From Hoeflea marina (lineage in GTDB: Bacteria > Pseudomonadota > Alphaproteobacteria > Rhizobiales > Rhizobiaceae): DNA of 64,000 nt. How positions within the stretch are numbered: position 1 is the first letter of the stretch; each line of letters opens with the position of its first letter. Below the pieces are notes generated by a model that ran no database searches, was not told the origin of the DNA, and worked only from the letters and a program-made list of their open reading frames with translations. Made by a program: the position numbers and the translations under genes. Below are positions 12,152 through 22,964 of the stretch, piece after piece. The stretch is taken from NCBI RefSeq assembly GCF_003182275.1, contig NZ_QGTR01000003.1, forward strand, positions 744,001 to 808,000, read 5' to 3'.

Positions 12152-12976
12152 ATGCGCATTGTCCTGGGTCTGCTTTTCTGTCTGACGGGCTTGTCCGGCG
12201 CACTCGCCGAGACGATTCCCGTTCCGACGCCGGCTCCGCGCGATGCGGGGTCGACAGACTCCGCGCAACCCGCGCCGCAGTCGGACCCGTCCCCGGATGC
12301 GGCGGCACGGCCCGCCAGCGACGCCGGCACGAGCGAGAGCAAGGACGGGCCGGAGAAATCCACAATGGCCGACAAGCTCGCCGATGCTCCCGAAGCAACC
12401 GACAATCCGGCCTGCGAGGCGTTGCTCAAGGAATTCGGCGTCACCTATGACAAGCTCGATCCGATCAGGGGAGACGGCGGCTGCAGCATCCCCGAGCCAT
12501 ACCGGATCATCGAGATCGCGCCCGGCGTGAGCGTCGAACCGGCCACCCAGCTGCGCTGCGAGGCCGTGCTGGCCCTGGCAAGGTGGACCCGCGCCATGGT
12601 GCTTCCGGGCGTGGAGGCGCTGAGCGTGCCAGGCTATGACGGCAAGGCGCCGCCGGTGGCCAAGCTGAAGGCGATCCGGCAGGCATCGACCTATGCCTGC
12701 CGTCTGCGCAACAACCTGTCGAGCGGCAAGGTCAGCGAGCATGCGGTCGGATCCGCCATCGACATTGCCGCCTTCGTCTTCGAGGGGCGCGACGACATCA
12801 AAATGCTGCCGCGGGCCGGCGACGGCACGCGCGAGGAAGCCTTCCAGCGGACGATGCGGGCCTCTGCCTGCCTGTATTTCACCACCGTGCTCGGCCCTGG
12901 CTCCGACAGCACCCACATGGATCACATGCATCTCGACCTGGCGGAGAGGCGGGGCGGCTTCCGCCTGTGCCAGTGA
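12152..12976 (+). CDS. Extensin-like family protein, secreted
   Basis: A 274-residue exported protein. Residues 1-18 are a signal peptide (MRIVLGLLFCLTGLSGALA), followed by a Pro/Ala/Asp-rich low-complexity spacer to about residue 80. The C-terminal 'extensin-like protein C-terminus' domain contains SEHAVGSAIDIAAF and DHMHLDLAERRGG. This domain has a peptidase-like fold with conserved His/Asp (compare D-Ala-D-Ala/MEPE-type Zn peptidases), so wall hydrolase activity is possible but unproven. ATG 12152 has GGAGGA 5 nt upstream, which decides the start against a longer frame beginning at 12083. Convergent with the ABC transporter genes. Confidence 0.8.
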   Translation: MRIVLGLLFCLTGLSGALAETIPVPTPAPRDAGSTDSAQPAPQSDPSPDAAARPASDAGTSESKDGPEKSTMADKLADAPEATDNPACEALLKEFGVTYDKLDPIRGDGGCSIPEPYRIIEIAPGVSVEPATQLRCEAVLALARWTRAMVLPGVEALSVPGYDGKAPPVAKLKAIRQASTYACRLRNNLSSGKVSEHAVGSAIDIAAFVFEGRDDIKMLPRAGDGTREEAFQRTMRASACLYFTTVLGPGSDSTHMDHMHLDLAERRGGFRLCQ

Positions 12977-12992
12977 CGCCGGCGCCGGCCGC

Positions 12993-13802
<810 letters not shown>

Positions 13803-13815
13803 CGGCAGTGTCCTT

Positions 13816-14481
13816 TCAGGCGTTGGCGCGCCGCAGATGGCGGGTGACACGGTGTTCCACCTTCTGTCCGAGCCAGGATGTCAGCACCACCAGCAGCCAG
13901 TAGCAAAGCGACAGCACCAGGAACGGCTCGACATAGGTGAAGGTCTCGGCGGCCATGGTCTGGGTCTCATAAAGCAGTTCCGGCACGGTGACGACCGAGA
14001 GAATGGCGGTCTCCTTGCTCAGGATGATGATGAAATTGGTCAGCGGCGCGGTGATCAGCACCAGCATCTGCGGCAGGACGATGCGGCGCAGAATTGCCGC
14101 CTCGCCGAGCCCCACGCATCGGGCAGCCTCGATCTGGCCTTCCGGGATCGAGCCGAAACCGGAGCGGAAGATCTCGGAGAAATAGGGACTGCCATAGATG
14201 ACGAAGCTCAGGATCCCCGCCTGCACCGGAGACAGCACAAGTCCGACATAGGGGCCGCCGTAGTAGAGGATGAAGAGCTGGATCATGAACGGCGTGCCGC
14301 GGATGAGTTCGACATAGGCCTGCAGAAGCCAGCGCACGGGCCGCCAGGACCAGCGATAGAGGCAGGCAATGGCAAAGCCGAGAACGATGCCGCCGATGGA
14401 ACCCGCGACCCAGCAGAGGATCGTCACGCCGAAACCGCGCAGCAGCGCCGGCCCGTAACGGTGGAAGAGCTCGAACTCCAT
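13816..14481 (-). CDS. Amino-acid ABC transporter permease (HisM/GlnP type)
   Basis: Inner-membrane permease of 221 residues with about five transmembrane segments. It has the EAA-type cytoplasmic loop ([21 protein letters not shown]) that docks on the ATPase. The N-terminal pattern [18 protein letters not shown] and the block [18 protein letters not shown] are hallmarks of the polar amino-acid permease family. It lies 12 bp downstream of the other permease gene; the pair would form the heterodimeric channel. Confidence 0.92.
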   Translation of the reverse strand: MEFELFHRYGPALLRGFGVTILCWVAGSIGGIVLGFAIACLYRWSWRPVRWLLQAYVELIRGTPFMIQLFILYYGGPYVGLVLSPVQAGILSFVIYGSPYFSEIFRSGFGSIPEGQIEAARCVGLGEAAILRRIVLPQMLVLITAPLTNFIIILSKETAILSVVTVPELLYETQTMAAETFTYVEPFLVLSLCYWLLVVLTSWLGQKVEHRVTRHLRRANA

Positions 14482-14493
14482 TGCCGGCCTCCC

Positions 14494-15171
14494 TCAGTTG
14501 AGCTGCAACCGCCGCTCGGCGACGCGGCCGAGTTGCGAAATGACGAGATTGATGAGGAAATAGATCGCCGCGGCGGCGATGTAGACTTCCAGTGGCCGAT
14601 AGGTCTGCCCGGTGATGTTCTGCGCCACGCGGGTGAGCTCGCCGATGCCGACGACGGAGGCCAGCGACGACACCTTCACCAAGAGGATGAGTTCGTTGAC
14701 CAGCGACGGCATGCCCAGGCGCAGGGCCTGCGGCACCAGGATGCGGCGCCAGAGCCAGACCGGCGACATGCCCAGGGCATCGGCGGCTTCGGTCTGTCCG
14801 GCCGGTATGGCCTGCAGGGCGCCGCGCAGGATCTCGGCCGTGTAGGCGGCCGAGCACATGCCGACGGCGAGAATCGCCGCCGCCATGGCCGGCAGATCGA
14901 TGCCGACATGGGGCAGCATGTAGAAGAACACCAGCAGTTGCACCAGCAGCGGGACTCCGCGGAAGAAGCTGATGTAGACCGCCGCGGCCCGGCGCAGCCA
15001 GGCGGCGCGCGAAATGCGGGCGGCACAGATGAAGATCCCCAGGAAGATGCTGATGGCCATGCCGGCAACGGAGATCAGCAGGGTCCATTTCGCCGCCGCC
15101 AGCAGAAAGGGCAGATTGTGCAGAATGACCTTGAAGGAAAAATCCACGTCTGACGCCCCCGGAAGCGGCAC
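14494..15171 (-). CDS. Amino-acid ABC transporter permease (HisQ/GlnP type)
   Basis: Second permease of the importer, about 225 residues. It has similar topology to its neighbour, the block YISFFRGVPLLVQLLVFFY, and an EAA loop (EAADALGMSPVWLWRRILVPQ). The start is uncertain. Position 15171 is a GTG, an internal GTG at 15147 is also possible, and neither has a convincing ribosome-binding site. It follows the binding-protein gene by 39 bp. Confidence 0.91.
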   Translation of the reverse strand: MPLPGASDVDFSFKVILHNLPFLLAAAKWTLLISVAGMAISIFLGIFICAARISRAAWLRRAAAVYISFFRGVPLLVQLLVFFYMLPHVGIDLPAMAAAILAVGMCSAAYTAEILRGALQAIPAGQTEAADALGMSPVWLWRRILVPQALRLGMPSLVNELILLVKVSSLASVVGIGELTRVAQNITGQTYRPLEVYIAAAAIYFLINLVISQLGRVAERRLQLN

Positions 15172-15210
15172 CCGGCCCGGCGAAGATCCGGACCGGGTCT
15201 GATTGCTGGA

Positions 15211-16032
15211 TTATTTGGCGTCCGGCATGGTGGTGGGCAGCTCCGGCGGCGAACCGAGCCATTTAGTGTTGATGGCTTCCAGACGGCCATCCTCGTGCAT
15301 CTTCACGATCGCATCGTTGATCGCAGCGATCAGGCTGGCACTCTCCTCGCCGGGGCGGGCAACCCAGGCGAAATATTTCGGATCACCGAATGGCGGCATC
15401 ACCAGCGCGAAGACTTCGGGACGCTCGACGGCGGCATAGCCCATCAACGGCATCGAGTTGGCGACCGCATTGATGCGGCCGGCGGCCAGATCGGCCAGCG
15501 CCTCATCGATGTTGACATATTCGCGCACGTCGACAGGCGAAGGCAGGGTGGCCGAAAAGGCCTTGAGCTGTTCGAGCTGGGCGGACCCCTTCTGCGAACC
15601 GGCGATCTTGCCGGCAATGTCTTCCGGCTTGGTGATCGACTCGTCGCCTGCCTTCTTGGCCAGCGCCACCGTGGCATTGCCGATCGGCAGGGTGAAGCTG
15701 TAGCGCTGCATGCGCTCGGCGGTGATCGTCACCGGCGCGTTGACGATGTCGAACTTGCCGGCTTCCAGACCCGGCAGCACGCTGGACCAGGGAAGATCGA
15801 GGAACTCGACCTCGACGCCGAGCTCCTTTGCCACTTCCGTGAAGAGGTCGTGGCAGATGCCCTCATACTTGCCGTCAACCAGCATGTCGAAGGGCGCGAA
15901 ATGCATCTCGGTGGCCGCGACGATCTTTCCGGCCTTCTTGATGTCGGCCAGCTGGTCGGCCTGCGCGGGTGCCGCAAGGCCGAGCCCAAGTGCGATGGCG
16001 GCGACGGCGCCAAGTATCCGATGTCTTGCCAT
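15211..16032 (-). CDS. Amino-acid ABC transporter substrate-binding protein
   Basis: Periplasmic binding protein (SBP_bac_3 family) of 273 residues with a signal peptide ending at AQA (about residue 24). The mature start DQLADIKKAGKIVAATEMHFAPF is typical of polar amino-acid binders. The block GICHDLFTEVAKELGVEVEF follows and AERMQRYSFTLP is present. The ATG at 16032 has GGGAG 10 nt upstream, so the 36 extra codons of the longer frame are leader DNA. First gene of the operon. Ligand not deducible; cationic or polar amino acids are the usual range. Confidence 0.92.
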   Translation of the reverse strand: MARHRILGAVAAIALGLGLAAPAQADQLADIKKAGKIVAATEMHFAPFDMLVDGKYEGICHDLFTEVAKELGVEVEFLDLPWSSVLPGLEAGKFDIVNAPVTITAERMQRYSFTLPIGNATVALAKKAGDESITKPEDIAGKIAGSQKGSAQLEQLKAFSATLPSPVDVREYVNIDEALADLAAGRINAVANSMPLMGYAAVERPEVFALVMPPFGDPKYFAWVARPGEESASLIAAINDAIVKMHEDGRLEAINTKWLGSPPELPTTMPDAK

Positions 16033-16170
16033 GTCAGGAATCTCCCTCGGGGTGGAATTGAACCGGTCTGTCGTCATGTCCATGGAGGAGAGCCATGCCG
16101 ATGGTGGCGGCATGCAGCTGCCATCGGGACCCGGACCCATGTCGATGCCGAGCGTATGACGTGACTTTTC

Positions 16171-16186
16171 TTATGTCTACACATAA
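16171..16186. promoter_or_regulatory. Inverted repeat upstream of the transporter operon, candidate operator
   Basis: TTATGT-CTAC-ACATAA is a perfect 6-bp inverted repeat, about 140 bp upstream of the binding-protein start, in an otherwise GC-rich region. It is flanked by a direct repeat of GTGAC (16161 and 16188). The TGT-N4-ACA core fits several regulator families, and the T-N11-A spacing also fits LysR types. The regulator is unknown. Confidence 0.35.
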
Positions 16187-16233
16187 TGTGACAGGCCGAA
16201 TCGACCCGCCAGATCGGCGGCGTCGCCGGCGGT

Positions 16234-16803
16234 TCAGCCGGCCTGGGGCGGGCCGCACGGATCGAGGCTGACCAGCAGAATTGTAGCCCCGTCCTCAAGC
16301 CGGATTTCGGTGATCTCGTCGCGCAGCAAGGCGGTGTCGCCCTTGCCCAGAACCGTGTCTTCGCCCGCTGCGACGCGGCCGGACATGCAGTGCAGCAGCC
16401 GTCGCTGCCCGCCGCCCGCGGCGACGAAGCGCTGCCCCGGCCCCGCTATCGCCACGACCGAGCCGCCGAACCGATCGGGCGCGAAGAAGAGATTGAAATC
16501 CCGCAAGGCACCGTCGCGCAACACGGAGCTGACCGCCATGCCGCCGTCAAAGAGGACCGGAACGCCCGGCAGGGCGACGAGCGTCCCTGCCGGGGTGAGG
16601 AGGTCCATTCCGGCCCCATCGATCACCGTGAGAATCCGCATCAGGCCGCTGAAATCGGAAAAGGCGCCGTCGCTGTCCACATCCGCCATGCTCACACGCC
16701 AGACCAGCGCCCCGTCCTCATGGACGGAGGCGATGTCGCGGGTGACGCCGCCGCCATTGCGCCATGGCACTTCGATGAGGTCCGCAAACCGGAAAATGTC
16801 CAT
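16234..16803 (-). CDS. hutD: HutD family protein
   Basis: A 189-residue protein of the HutD family, a cupin-fold protein thought to damp histidine catabolism, perhaps by binding formylglutamate or urocanate. It shows the opening motif VPWRNGGGVTRDIA, WRVSMADVDSDGAFSDFSG (residues about 35-53) and the later LPGVPVLFDGG. ATG 16803 is chosen because the homologous region starts within 12 residues. No hutH, hutU, hutI or hutG is in the window. It lies 67 bp after the lysR stop and 200 bp before the amino-acid transporter, all on the minus strand. Confidence 0.82.
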   Translation of the reverse strand: MDIFRFADLIEVPWRNGGGVTRDIASVHEDGALVWRVSMADVDSDGAFSDFSGLMRILTVIDGAGMDLLTPAGTLVALPGVPVLFDGGMAVSSVLRDGALRDFNLFFAPDRFGGSVVAIAGPGQRFVAAGGGQRRLLHCMSGRVAAGEDTVLGKGDTALLRDEITEIRLEDGATILLVSLDPCGPPQAG

Positions 16804-16870
16804 GCTCTCGCTCCCGTTGCCGCCGTCGCCTCTCCAACCGCGCGTGACGATGCCGGAGGTGCTATCGATC

Positions 16871-17782
16871 CTAAGCTGCGGACTGCGCTCCGCGGGCATA
16901 GGCCCGCAAGGCATCGAACAGAAAATCGGACACGAAGCGCATGCGCGGACTGTGGCGCAGATCGGTGTGCATGGCGAGATATATCGGAAGAGTGGGCAGG
17001 TCCAGCGTTTCTAGGCAGCTTTCCAGATCCGTCGAGGCGGACACCATCGGCGCATGGGCGAAACCGATGCCGGATCCGGAGCGCAGCGCTTCCCAGAGCA
17101 CGAGATGATTGTCGGAGCGGATCTTGAACACCGACCGCTGCACCTTGATGCCCTGCTGGGCAAAGCCGGAAATGATGGCGTCGGACTGGTCAAATCCGAT
17201 GAGATCGTGATCCGACAGGTTTTCGGGGACCTGCGGCTTGCCGCGCCGTTCGAAATAGGCCCGGGACGCGCAGGTCACCAGCGGCACGTCGGCGACATGG
17301 CGGATGGCCAGGTCCAGCTGGTGTGGCCGCATCATCCGAATGGCGATGTCGGCATCGCGGCGCATCAGGTCGCCGATCGTGTTGGACGCGACGATCTCGA
17401 TCTCGAGATCGGGTTCCGCCTCGCGCATCCGCTGGGCGATGGCGGGCAGGACAAGCGCGCCGATGATCTCGCTGGCGGTGATGCGGACAGGCCCGGCAAT
17501 ACCGGCTTTCTGGCCGAGCGCCACCCGGGCGAATGAATCGGCGGCCTGGCCCATTCGGCGGACATCCGCGATCAGCTCCTGACCGGCATCGGTCAGTTCG
17601 CGCCCGCCCGGGCTCCTGCGGAACAGGACCCGATCAAGGATCCGCTCCAGTTCGGTGATGTGACGGCTCACCGTGGGCTGGCTCGTGCCCAGCTGGCCGG
17701 CGGCCGCCGATAGATTGCCATGGTCGGCGACTGCGAGAAAGCTGCGCAGAAGCGACCAGTCGATCGCGTCGATATTGTTCAT
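16871..17782 (-). CDS. LysR-family transcriptional regulator
   Basis: A 303-residue regulator with an N-terminal winged HTH (residues 8-66: LLRSFLAVADHGNLSAAAGQL, then TSQPTVSRHITELE) and a C-terminal effector-binding domain from about residue 95. Start ATG 17782 or ATG 17797 five codons upstream. Upstream in-frame codons to 18259 are non-coding leader. Its neighbours on the same strand are hutD and an amino-acid transporter, making those plausible targets, while phaZ is divergent. Confidence 0.88.
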   Translation of the reverse strand: MNNIDAIDWSLLRSFLAVADHGNLSAAAGQLGTSQPTVSRHITELERILDRVLFRRSPGGRELTDAGQELIADVRRMGQAADSFARVALGQKAGIAGPVRITASEIIGALVLPAIAQRMREAEPDLEIEIVASNTIGDLMRRDADIAIRMMRPHQLDLAIRHVADVPLVTCASRAYFERRGKPQVPENLSDHDLIGFDQSDAIISGFAQQGIKVQRSVFKIRSDNHLVLWEALRSGSGIGFAHAPMVSASTDLESCLETLDLPTLPIYLAMHTDLRHSPRMRFVSDFLFDALRAYARGAQSAA

Positions 17783-17797
17783 CTCTGTCCAATCCAT

Positions 17798-18257
17798 CCC
17801 GATCGGGAGCAGTTCATCCCTCAATCCGAAGGCCGCCCGGCCCCCGGCGGACGTCGCGCCAGCGGCCAGGCCGTGGCGCCATCGTCCGTCGCGCATGCCG
17901 AGCCCGTCTTTACCCTTGCGCCGCTCGCATATGGTGGCTGCGGTTCGGCATGACAAGCACGCCGCGGATCGGGGCCGCAGCGCCGCCACCTGTCGGCGCG
18001 GACAGGCCACGCATGCGATCAGCACGGCGGGAATCCGCCTGCCCTGGTTCCGGAAAAGCTGGTGTGGCTCAAGGTGTTTCAGCCGGAGCGCAGCGGCTGG
18101 CGATGGCACGATCGAAGCATATATTGCAATGCAACAGAACCATGATAGGGTTGATCGGGGTCCGCATTGACGGTCCTGGTCATGGTGCGGCAAGCTTTGG
18201 GCCCCATGATGGTGAAGACCAGGCAGTCGGATCGGGCTGTCGAAGAAAGGTATCGCC
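17798..18257. other. 460-bp divergent intergenic region between lysR and phaZ
   Basis: No convincing gene. The GC-rich part next to lysR shows nothing recognisable. The region 18115-18150 is AT-richer and contains the TTGCAATGCAA repeat listed separately. It should hold the promoters of both divergent genes. Confidence 0.5.
18124..18134. promoter_or_regulatory. TTGC-N3-GCAA palindrome upstream of phaZ, candidate PhaR/AniA-type site
   Basis: TTGCAATGCAA is a perfect inverted repeat about 125 bp upstream of phaZ. It resembles the TGC-N3-GCA form reported for PHB-responsive PhaR regulators in alphaproteobacteria. Assigned by similarity and context only. Confidence 0.3.
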
Positions 18258-19541
18258 ATGTTCTACCAGTTATATGAACTCAACCACGCGGCGATCGCCC
18301 CGTGGCGGGCTTATGCCGACAGCATGCAGCTGGTCTTGCGCAATCCGGTCAACCCGTTTTCGCACACGCCGATTGCGCGGGCGATTGGCGCCGGTCTCGA
18401 GGTGTTCGAGCGCACGACGCGACGCTATGCCAAGCCGGAGTTCGGCCTGAAGGAAACCAAGTTGACGACGGGACCGGTTTCGGTTCACGAAAAGGTGGTC
18501 TGGTCGCGTCCGTTCTGCAAGCTCATTCATTTCGAGCGCGCCCTGCCCGACCGCCATCGCGCCGACCCTAAGATCCTGCTTGTGGCGCCGATGTCCGGCC
18601 ACTACGCGACCCTGCTTCGCGGCACAGTGGAAACCCTGCTGCCCAACGCCGAGATCTACATCACCGACTGGACCGACGCCCGCATGGTGCCGGTCGCGGA
18701 CGGCCGCTTCGACCTCGACGACTATATCGACTACATCATCTCGATGCTGCATGTGCTGGGTCCCGATACCCATGTCATGGCGGTGTGCCAGCCGTCCGTG
18801 CCTGTCCTGGCCGCGGTGGCGCTGATGGAGGAAAACGGCGACAAGTACGCGCCCTCGAGCATGACGCTGATGGGCGGGCCGATCGACACCCGCATCAACC
18901 CAACCGGCGTCAACGAACTGGCGCAGAACAAGCCGCTGGAATGGTTTGCCGACAACGTCATCATGCAGGTCCCCTTCCCGTTGCCCGGCTTCACACGCTC
19001 GGTCTATCCGGGCTTTCTGCAGCTGACCGGTTTCATGACGATGAATCTCGACCGCCACATGATCGCGCAGAAGGATTTCTTCATGCACATGGTCAAGGGC
19101 GATGGCGATTCGGCCGAGCGGCACAGGGATTTCTACGACGAGTACCTGGCCGTCATGGACATGACCGAGGAGTTCTATCTGCAGACCGTTGATGCCGTGT
19201 TCATCAAGCACTCGCTGCCCAAGGGCGAGCTGATGCATCGCGGCCATCGCGTTGATCCGAGCGCGATCAAGTCAGTGGCGCTTCTCACGGTCGAAGGCGA
19301 GAACGACGACATTTCCGGCCTGGGACAGACCGAAGCCGCCCACACGATCTGTTCCAACATCCCGCAGGACATGCGGCACCATTACGTGCAGCCGGATGTC
19401 GGCCATTACGGTGTGTTCAACGGCTCCCGATTCCGCTCCGAAATCGCGCCGCGGATTCTCGATTTCATGCGCACCCACGCGCAGGCCAACCGGGGCAAGT
19501 CCCCCGTCCGCGGCGTCATCAAGGGCGGCAAGAGCGCCTGA
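18258..19541 (+). CDS. phaZ: Intracellular poly(3-hydroxybutyrate) depolymerase
   Basis: Mobilises stored PHB granules. The 427-residue sequence matches the intracellular PhaZ1 family, opening MFYQLYELNHAAIAPWRAYAD with an alpha/beta-hydrolase core. The nucleophile is Cys, not Ser, in VMAVCQPSVP (Cys about residue 177). The distal catalytic His is in PDVGHYGVFNG. There is no signal peptide, as expected for a granule enzyme. It has its own upstream region of 460 bp and a strong terminator, so it is probably monocistronic. Confidence 0.93.
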   Translation: MFYQLYELNHAAIAPWRAYADSMQLVLRNPVNPFSHTPIARAIGAGLEVFERTTRRYAKPEFGLKETKLTTGPVSVHEKVVWSRPFCKLIHFERALPDRHRADPKILLVAPMSGHYATLLRGTVETLLPNAEIYITDWTDARMVPVADGRFDLDDYIDYIISMLHVLGPDTHVMAVCQPSVPVLAAVALMEENGDKYAPSSMTLMGGPIDTRINPTGVNELAQNKPLEWFADNVIMQVPFPLPGFTRSVYPGFLQLTGFMTMNLDRHMIAQKDFFMHMVKGDGDSAERHRDFYDEYLAVMDMTEEFYLQTVDAVFIKHSLPKGELMHRGHRVDPSAIKSVALLTVEGENDDISGLGQTEAAHTICSNIPQDMRHHYVQPDVGHYGVFNGSRFRSEIAPRILDFMRTHAQANRGKSPVRGVIKGGKSA

Positions 19542-19564
19542 GCCGCTGATGCCGCAAGTTCAGC

Positions 19565-19600
19565 CACCCGGATTTCCTGATAGAATCCGGGTGTTTGTGC
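19565..19600 (+). terminator. Rho-independent terminator after phaZ
   Basis: A 10-bp perfect stem CACCCGGATT ... AATCCGGGTG with a 9-nt loop, followed by TTTGTGCGTTTGT. Confidence 0.8.
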
Positions 19601-19698
19601 GTTTGTCGTGCGGCAATTCTTGAATCGGCGGGCCGGACCTACCAAATCAGAATCACGAGGTGACGATCCCCGTTCCTCTTCTGACGAGGTTTCGACTG

Positions 19699-20127
19699 AT
19701 GACACATTCCGCAATGATCCGCCCGGCCTGGACGCCGGCGACCATCGCCCTGATGGTGCTCGGTTTCATGGTGTTCTGGCCGCTGGGCCTGGCCATGCTG
19801 GCCTACATCCTCTGGGGTGACAGGCTTGACGCGTTCAAGGCCGATGTCAATCGCGCCACCGACGGCTTCGCCCGTTCCTGCCGCCGCGGCGGCAAGCGCG
19901 GCATGCACTCGCAGTCGGGCAATGTCGCCTTCGACGAATGGCGCGAAACCGAACTGACGCGTCTGGACGAAGAGCGCCGCAAGCTCGACGAAATGCGCCG
20001 CGAGTTCGACCAGCACATGCGCGACCTGCGCATGGCACGCGACCGGGAGGAATTCGACCGGTTCATGGCCCGGCGCGACGCTGCGCAGAGAACCGGCGCT
20101 GCCCCGGCCTCGGAGATCGACGGCTGA
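19699..20127 (+). CDS. DUF2852 domain membrane protein
   Basis: A 142-residue protein of unknown function found mainly in Rhizobiales. Two closely spaced hydrophobic segments at about residues 10-38 form a membrane hairpin. A basic stretch with RRGGKRG follows. A charged, likely coiled-coil cytoplasmic tail covers residues 75-135 (repeated EERRKLDEMRREF-type heptads). ATG 19699 has GAGG 10 nt upstream; the upstream ATG-equivalent at 19660 is rejected. No functional inference beyond membrane location. Confidence 0.78.
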   Translation: MTHSAMIRPAWTPATIALMVLGFMVFWPLGLAMLAYILWGDRLDAFKADVNRATDGFARSCRRGGKRGMHSQSGNVAFDEWRETELTRLDEERRKLDEMRREFDQHMRDLRMARDREEFDRFMARRDAAQRTGAAPASEIDG

Positions 20128-20238
20128 CAGGGTTTGGTCTGATGGAGGGCGGCGGCTTCGGGCGCCGCCCTCTTGTCACAAATGCGGGAGAGGCGGCCGA
20201 TCTCCCCGATTCCCTGGGGCCCGTACTTGGGTTATGAG

Positions 20239-20991
20239 ATGACCATGTTCGGATTCGGCCGCAAAGCTCCCCCTGCCCCCGCCCCGCGCCGGCTTGACCT
20301 CGAGGTCAACGGCCGCAGCCTGCCGCTTGCAATCCGCGAAAATTCCCGCGCCACCCGGATCACGCTCCGCATCGAGCCGGGCGGCCACGCGCTGCGGCTG
20401 ACCGTGCCGCCCGGCCTGCCCGCCGGCGAAATCGACTCCTTCCTCACCCGTCACCACGGCTGGCTGATGACCAGGCTGGCGCGCCTCCCCGAGAATGCGG
20501 CGGTCGCCGGCGACGCGATGGTGCCGATCCGCGGCATCAACCACCGCATTTTGCTCACCGGCAAGCTGCGCGGGCTGGCGGAAGCGGGGATGGACAAGGG
20601 CGAGCCGGTGCTGTTCGTCTCGGGCGCGCCGGAACACACGGCGCGGCGGGTGGCCGACCATCTCAAGCGCGAGGCCAGGCGCGATCTGGAAGCCGCGGTG
20701 GCCATCCACGCCGCGACCCTCGGCCGCCCGGTGCGGTCGATCGCCTACAAGGACACAAGGAGCCGCTGGGGCTCGTGCTCGTCGGACGGCAATCTGTCCT
20801 TCTCGTGGCGCATCGCCATGGCGCCGCCGCATGTCATCGACTATCTGGCGGCGCATGAAGTGGCGCATCTGAAGGAAATGAACCACGGGCCGCGCTTCTG
20901 GGCCGCCTGTCGCATGCTCTGCCCCCGCACCGACGAGGCCAAGCGCTGGCTCAAGCAGCATGGATCTCGGCTGCAAGCCTGGCGATTCTGA
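20239..20991 (+). CDS. YgjP-like zinc metallopeptidase (M48/DUF45)
   Basis: A 250-residue soluble protein. The zincin motif HEVAHLKEMNHGPRFW supplies the HExxH ligands plus a third His. DTRSRWGSCSSDGNLSFSWR just before it is the family hallmark, as in SprT/YgjP-like proteins. Start ATG 20239 is chosen over 20173 because residues before it do not resemble the family. Whether it acts as a peptidase has not been shown for most members. Confidence 0.85.
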   Translation: MTMFGFGRKAPPAPAPRRLDLEVNGRSLPLAIRENSRATRITLRIEPGGHALRLTVPPGLPAGEIDSFLTRHHGWLMTRLARLPENAAVAGDAMVPIRGINHRILLTGKLRGLAEAGMDKGEPVLFVSGAPEHTARRVADHLKREARRDLEAAVAIHAATLGRPVRSIAYKDTRSRWGSCSSDGNLSFSWRIAMAPPHVIDYLAAHEVAHLKEMNHGPRFWAACRMLCPRTDEAKRWLKQHGSRLQAWRF

Positions 20992-21062
20992 CGCAGACGC
21001 CGTGCCCGGTCAGTCCGATGTGGATCTCGACTCCGGCGCCGATATATGCGAGGTGACCGCTC

Positions 21063-21740
21063 ATGAAAACCAGGATCAAGATGTGCGGCTTGAGCACCAG
21101 GGAAGCGGTGGAGCGTGCCGCATCCCTCGGTGCCGTGTGGGCGGGATTCATCTTCTTCCCGAAAAGTCCCAGGCATGTGACGGTGGCCACGGCCGCCGAT
21201 CTGGCCGAAGTGGCGCGGCGGGCCGGATTGAAGACCGTCGCCGTCACCGTCGACGCCGACACCGAGCAGCTCGACCGGATCGTCGCCGAAATGAAGCCTG
21301 ACATGCTTCAGCTGCATGGCGCGGAGACGGTCGCGCAGGTCCGCGCCGTCAAGGCCCGCCATGGCCTGCCGGTGATGAAGGCCTTCGCGATTCGCGAGGC
21401 CGCCGATCTCTATGCGCTCCGGCCCTATGTGGGCGTCGCCGACATGTTCCTGTTCGACGCCAAACCGCCCCGCGGCTCCGACCTTCCCGGCGGCAACGGC
21501 CTCAGTTTCGACTGGCGTCTGCTGGCGGCGCTTGACCCCGGCGTGGATTACATGCTTTCGGGTGGGCTGACCAAGGACAATGTCGGCGAGGCGCTGGCAC
21601 TGACAGGCGCCGGCGCGGTGGATATTTCATCCGGCATCGAGCGCGCGCCAGGGATCAAGGACCTCGACATGATGGATGGCTTCGTTCAGGCTGTCCGGAC
21701 GTATGAAGACAACAGGCATGCAACAGCCGGGAGTGTATGA
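21063..21740 (+). CDS. trpF: Phosphoribosylanthranilate isomerase
   Basis: Third step of tryptophan synthesis, an Amadori rearrangement on a TIM barrel. [14 protein letters not shown] holds the catalytic Cys near residue 8. [13 protein letters not shown] has the general acid Asp, and the phosphate loop [14 protein letters not shown] is present. Length 225 aa is normal. It overlaps or abuts trpB: the TGA ends at 21740, immediately before the likely trpB GTG. Confidence 0.97.
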   Translation: MKTRIKMCGLSTREAVERAASLGAVWAGFIFFPKSPRHVTVATAADLAEVARRAGLKTVAVTVDADTEQLDRIVAEMKPDMLQLHGAETVAQVRAVKARHGLPVMKAFAIREAADLYALRPYVGVADMFLFDAKPPRGSDLPGGNGLSFDWRLLAALDPGVDYMLSGGLTKDNVGEALALTGAGAVDISSGIERAPGIKDLDMMDGFVQAVRTYEDNRHATAGSV

Positions 21741-21741
21741 C

Positions 21742-22962
<1,221 letters not shown>

Positions 22963-22964
22963 CC

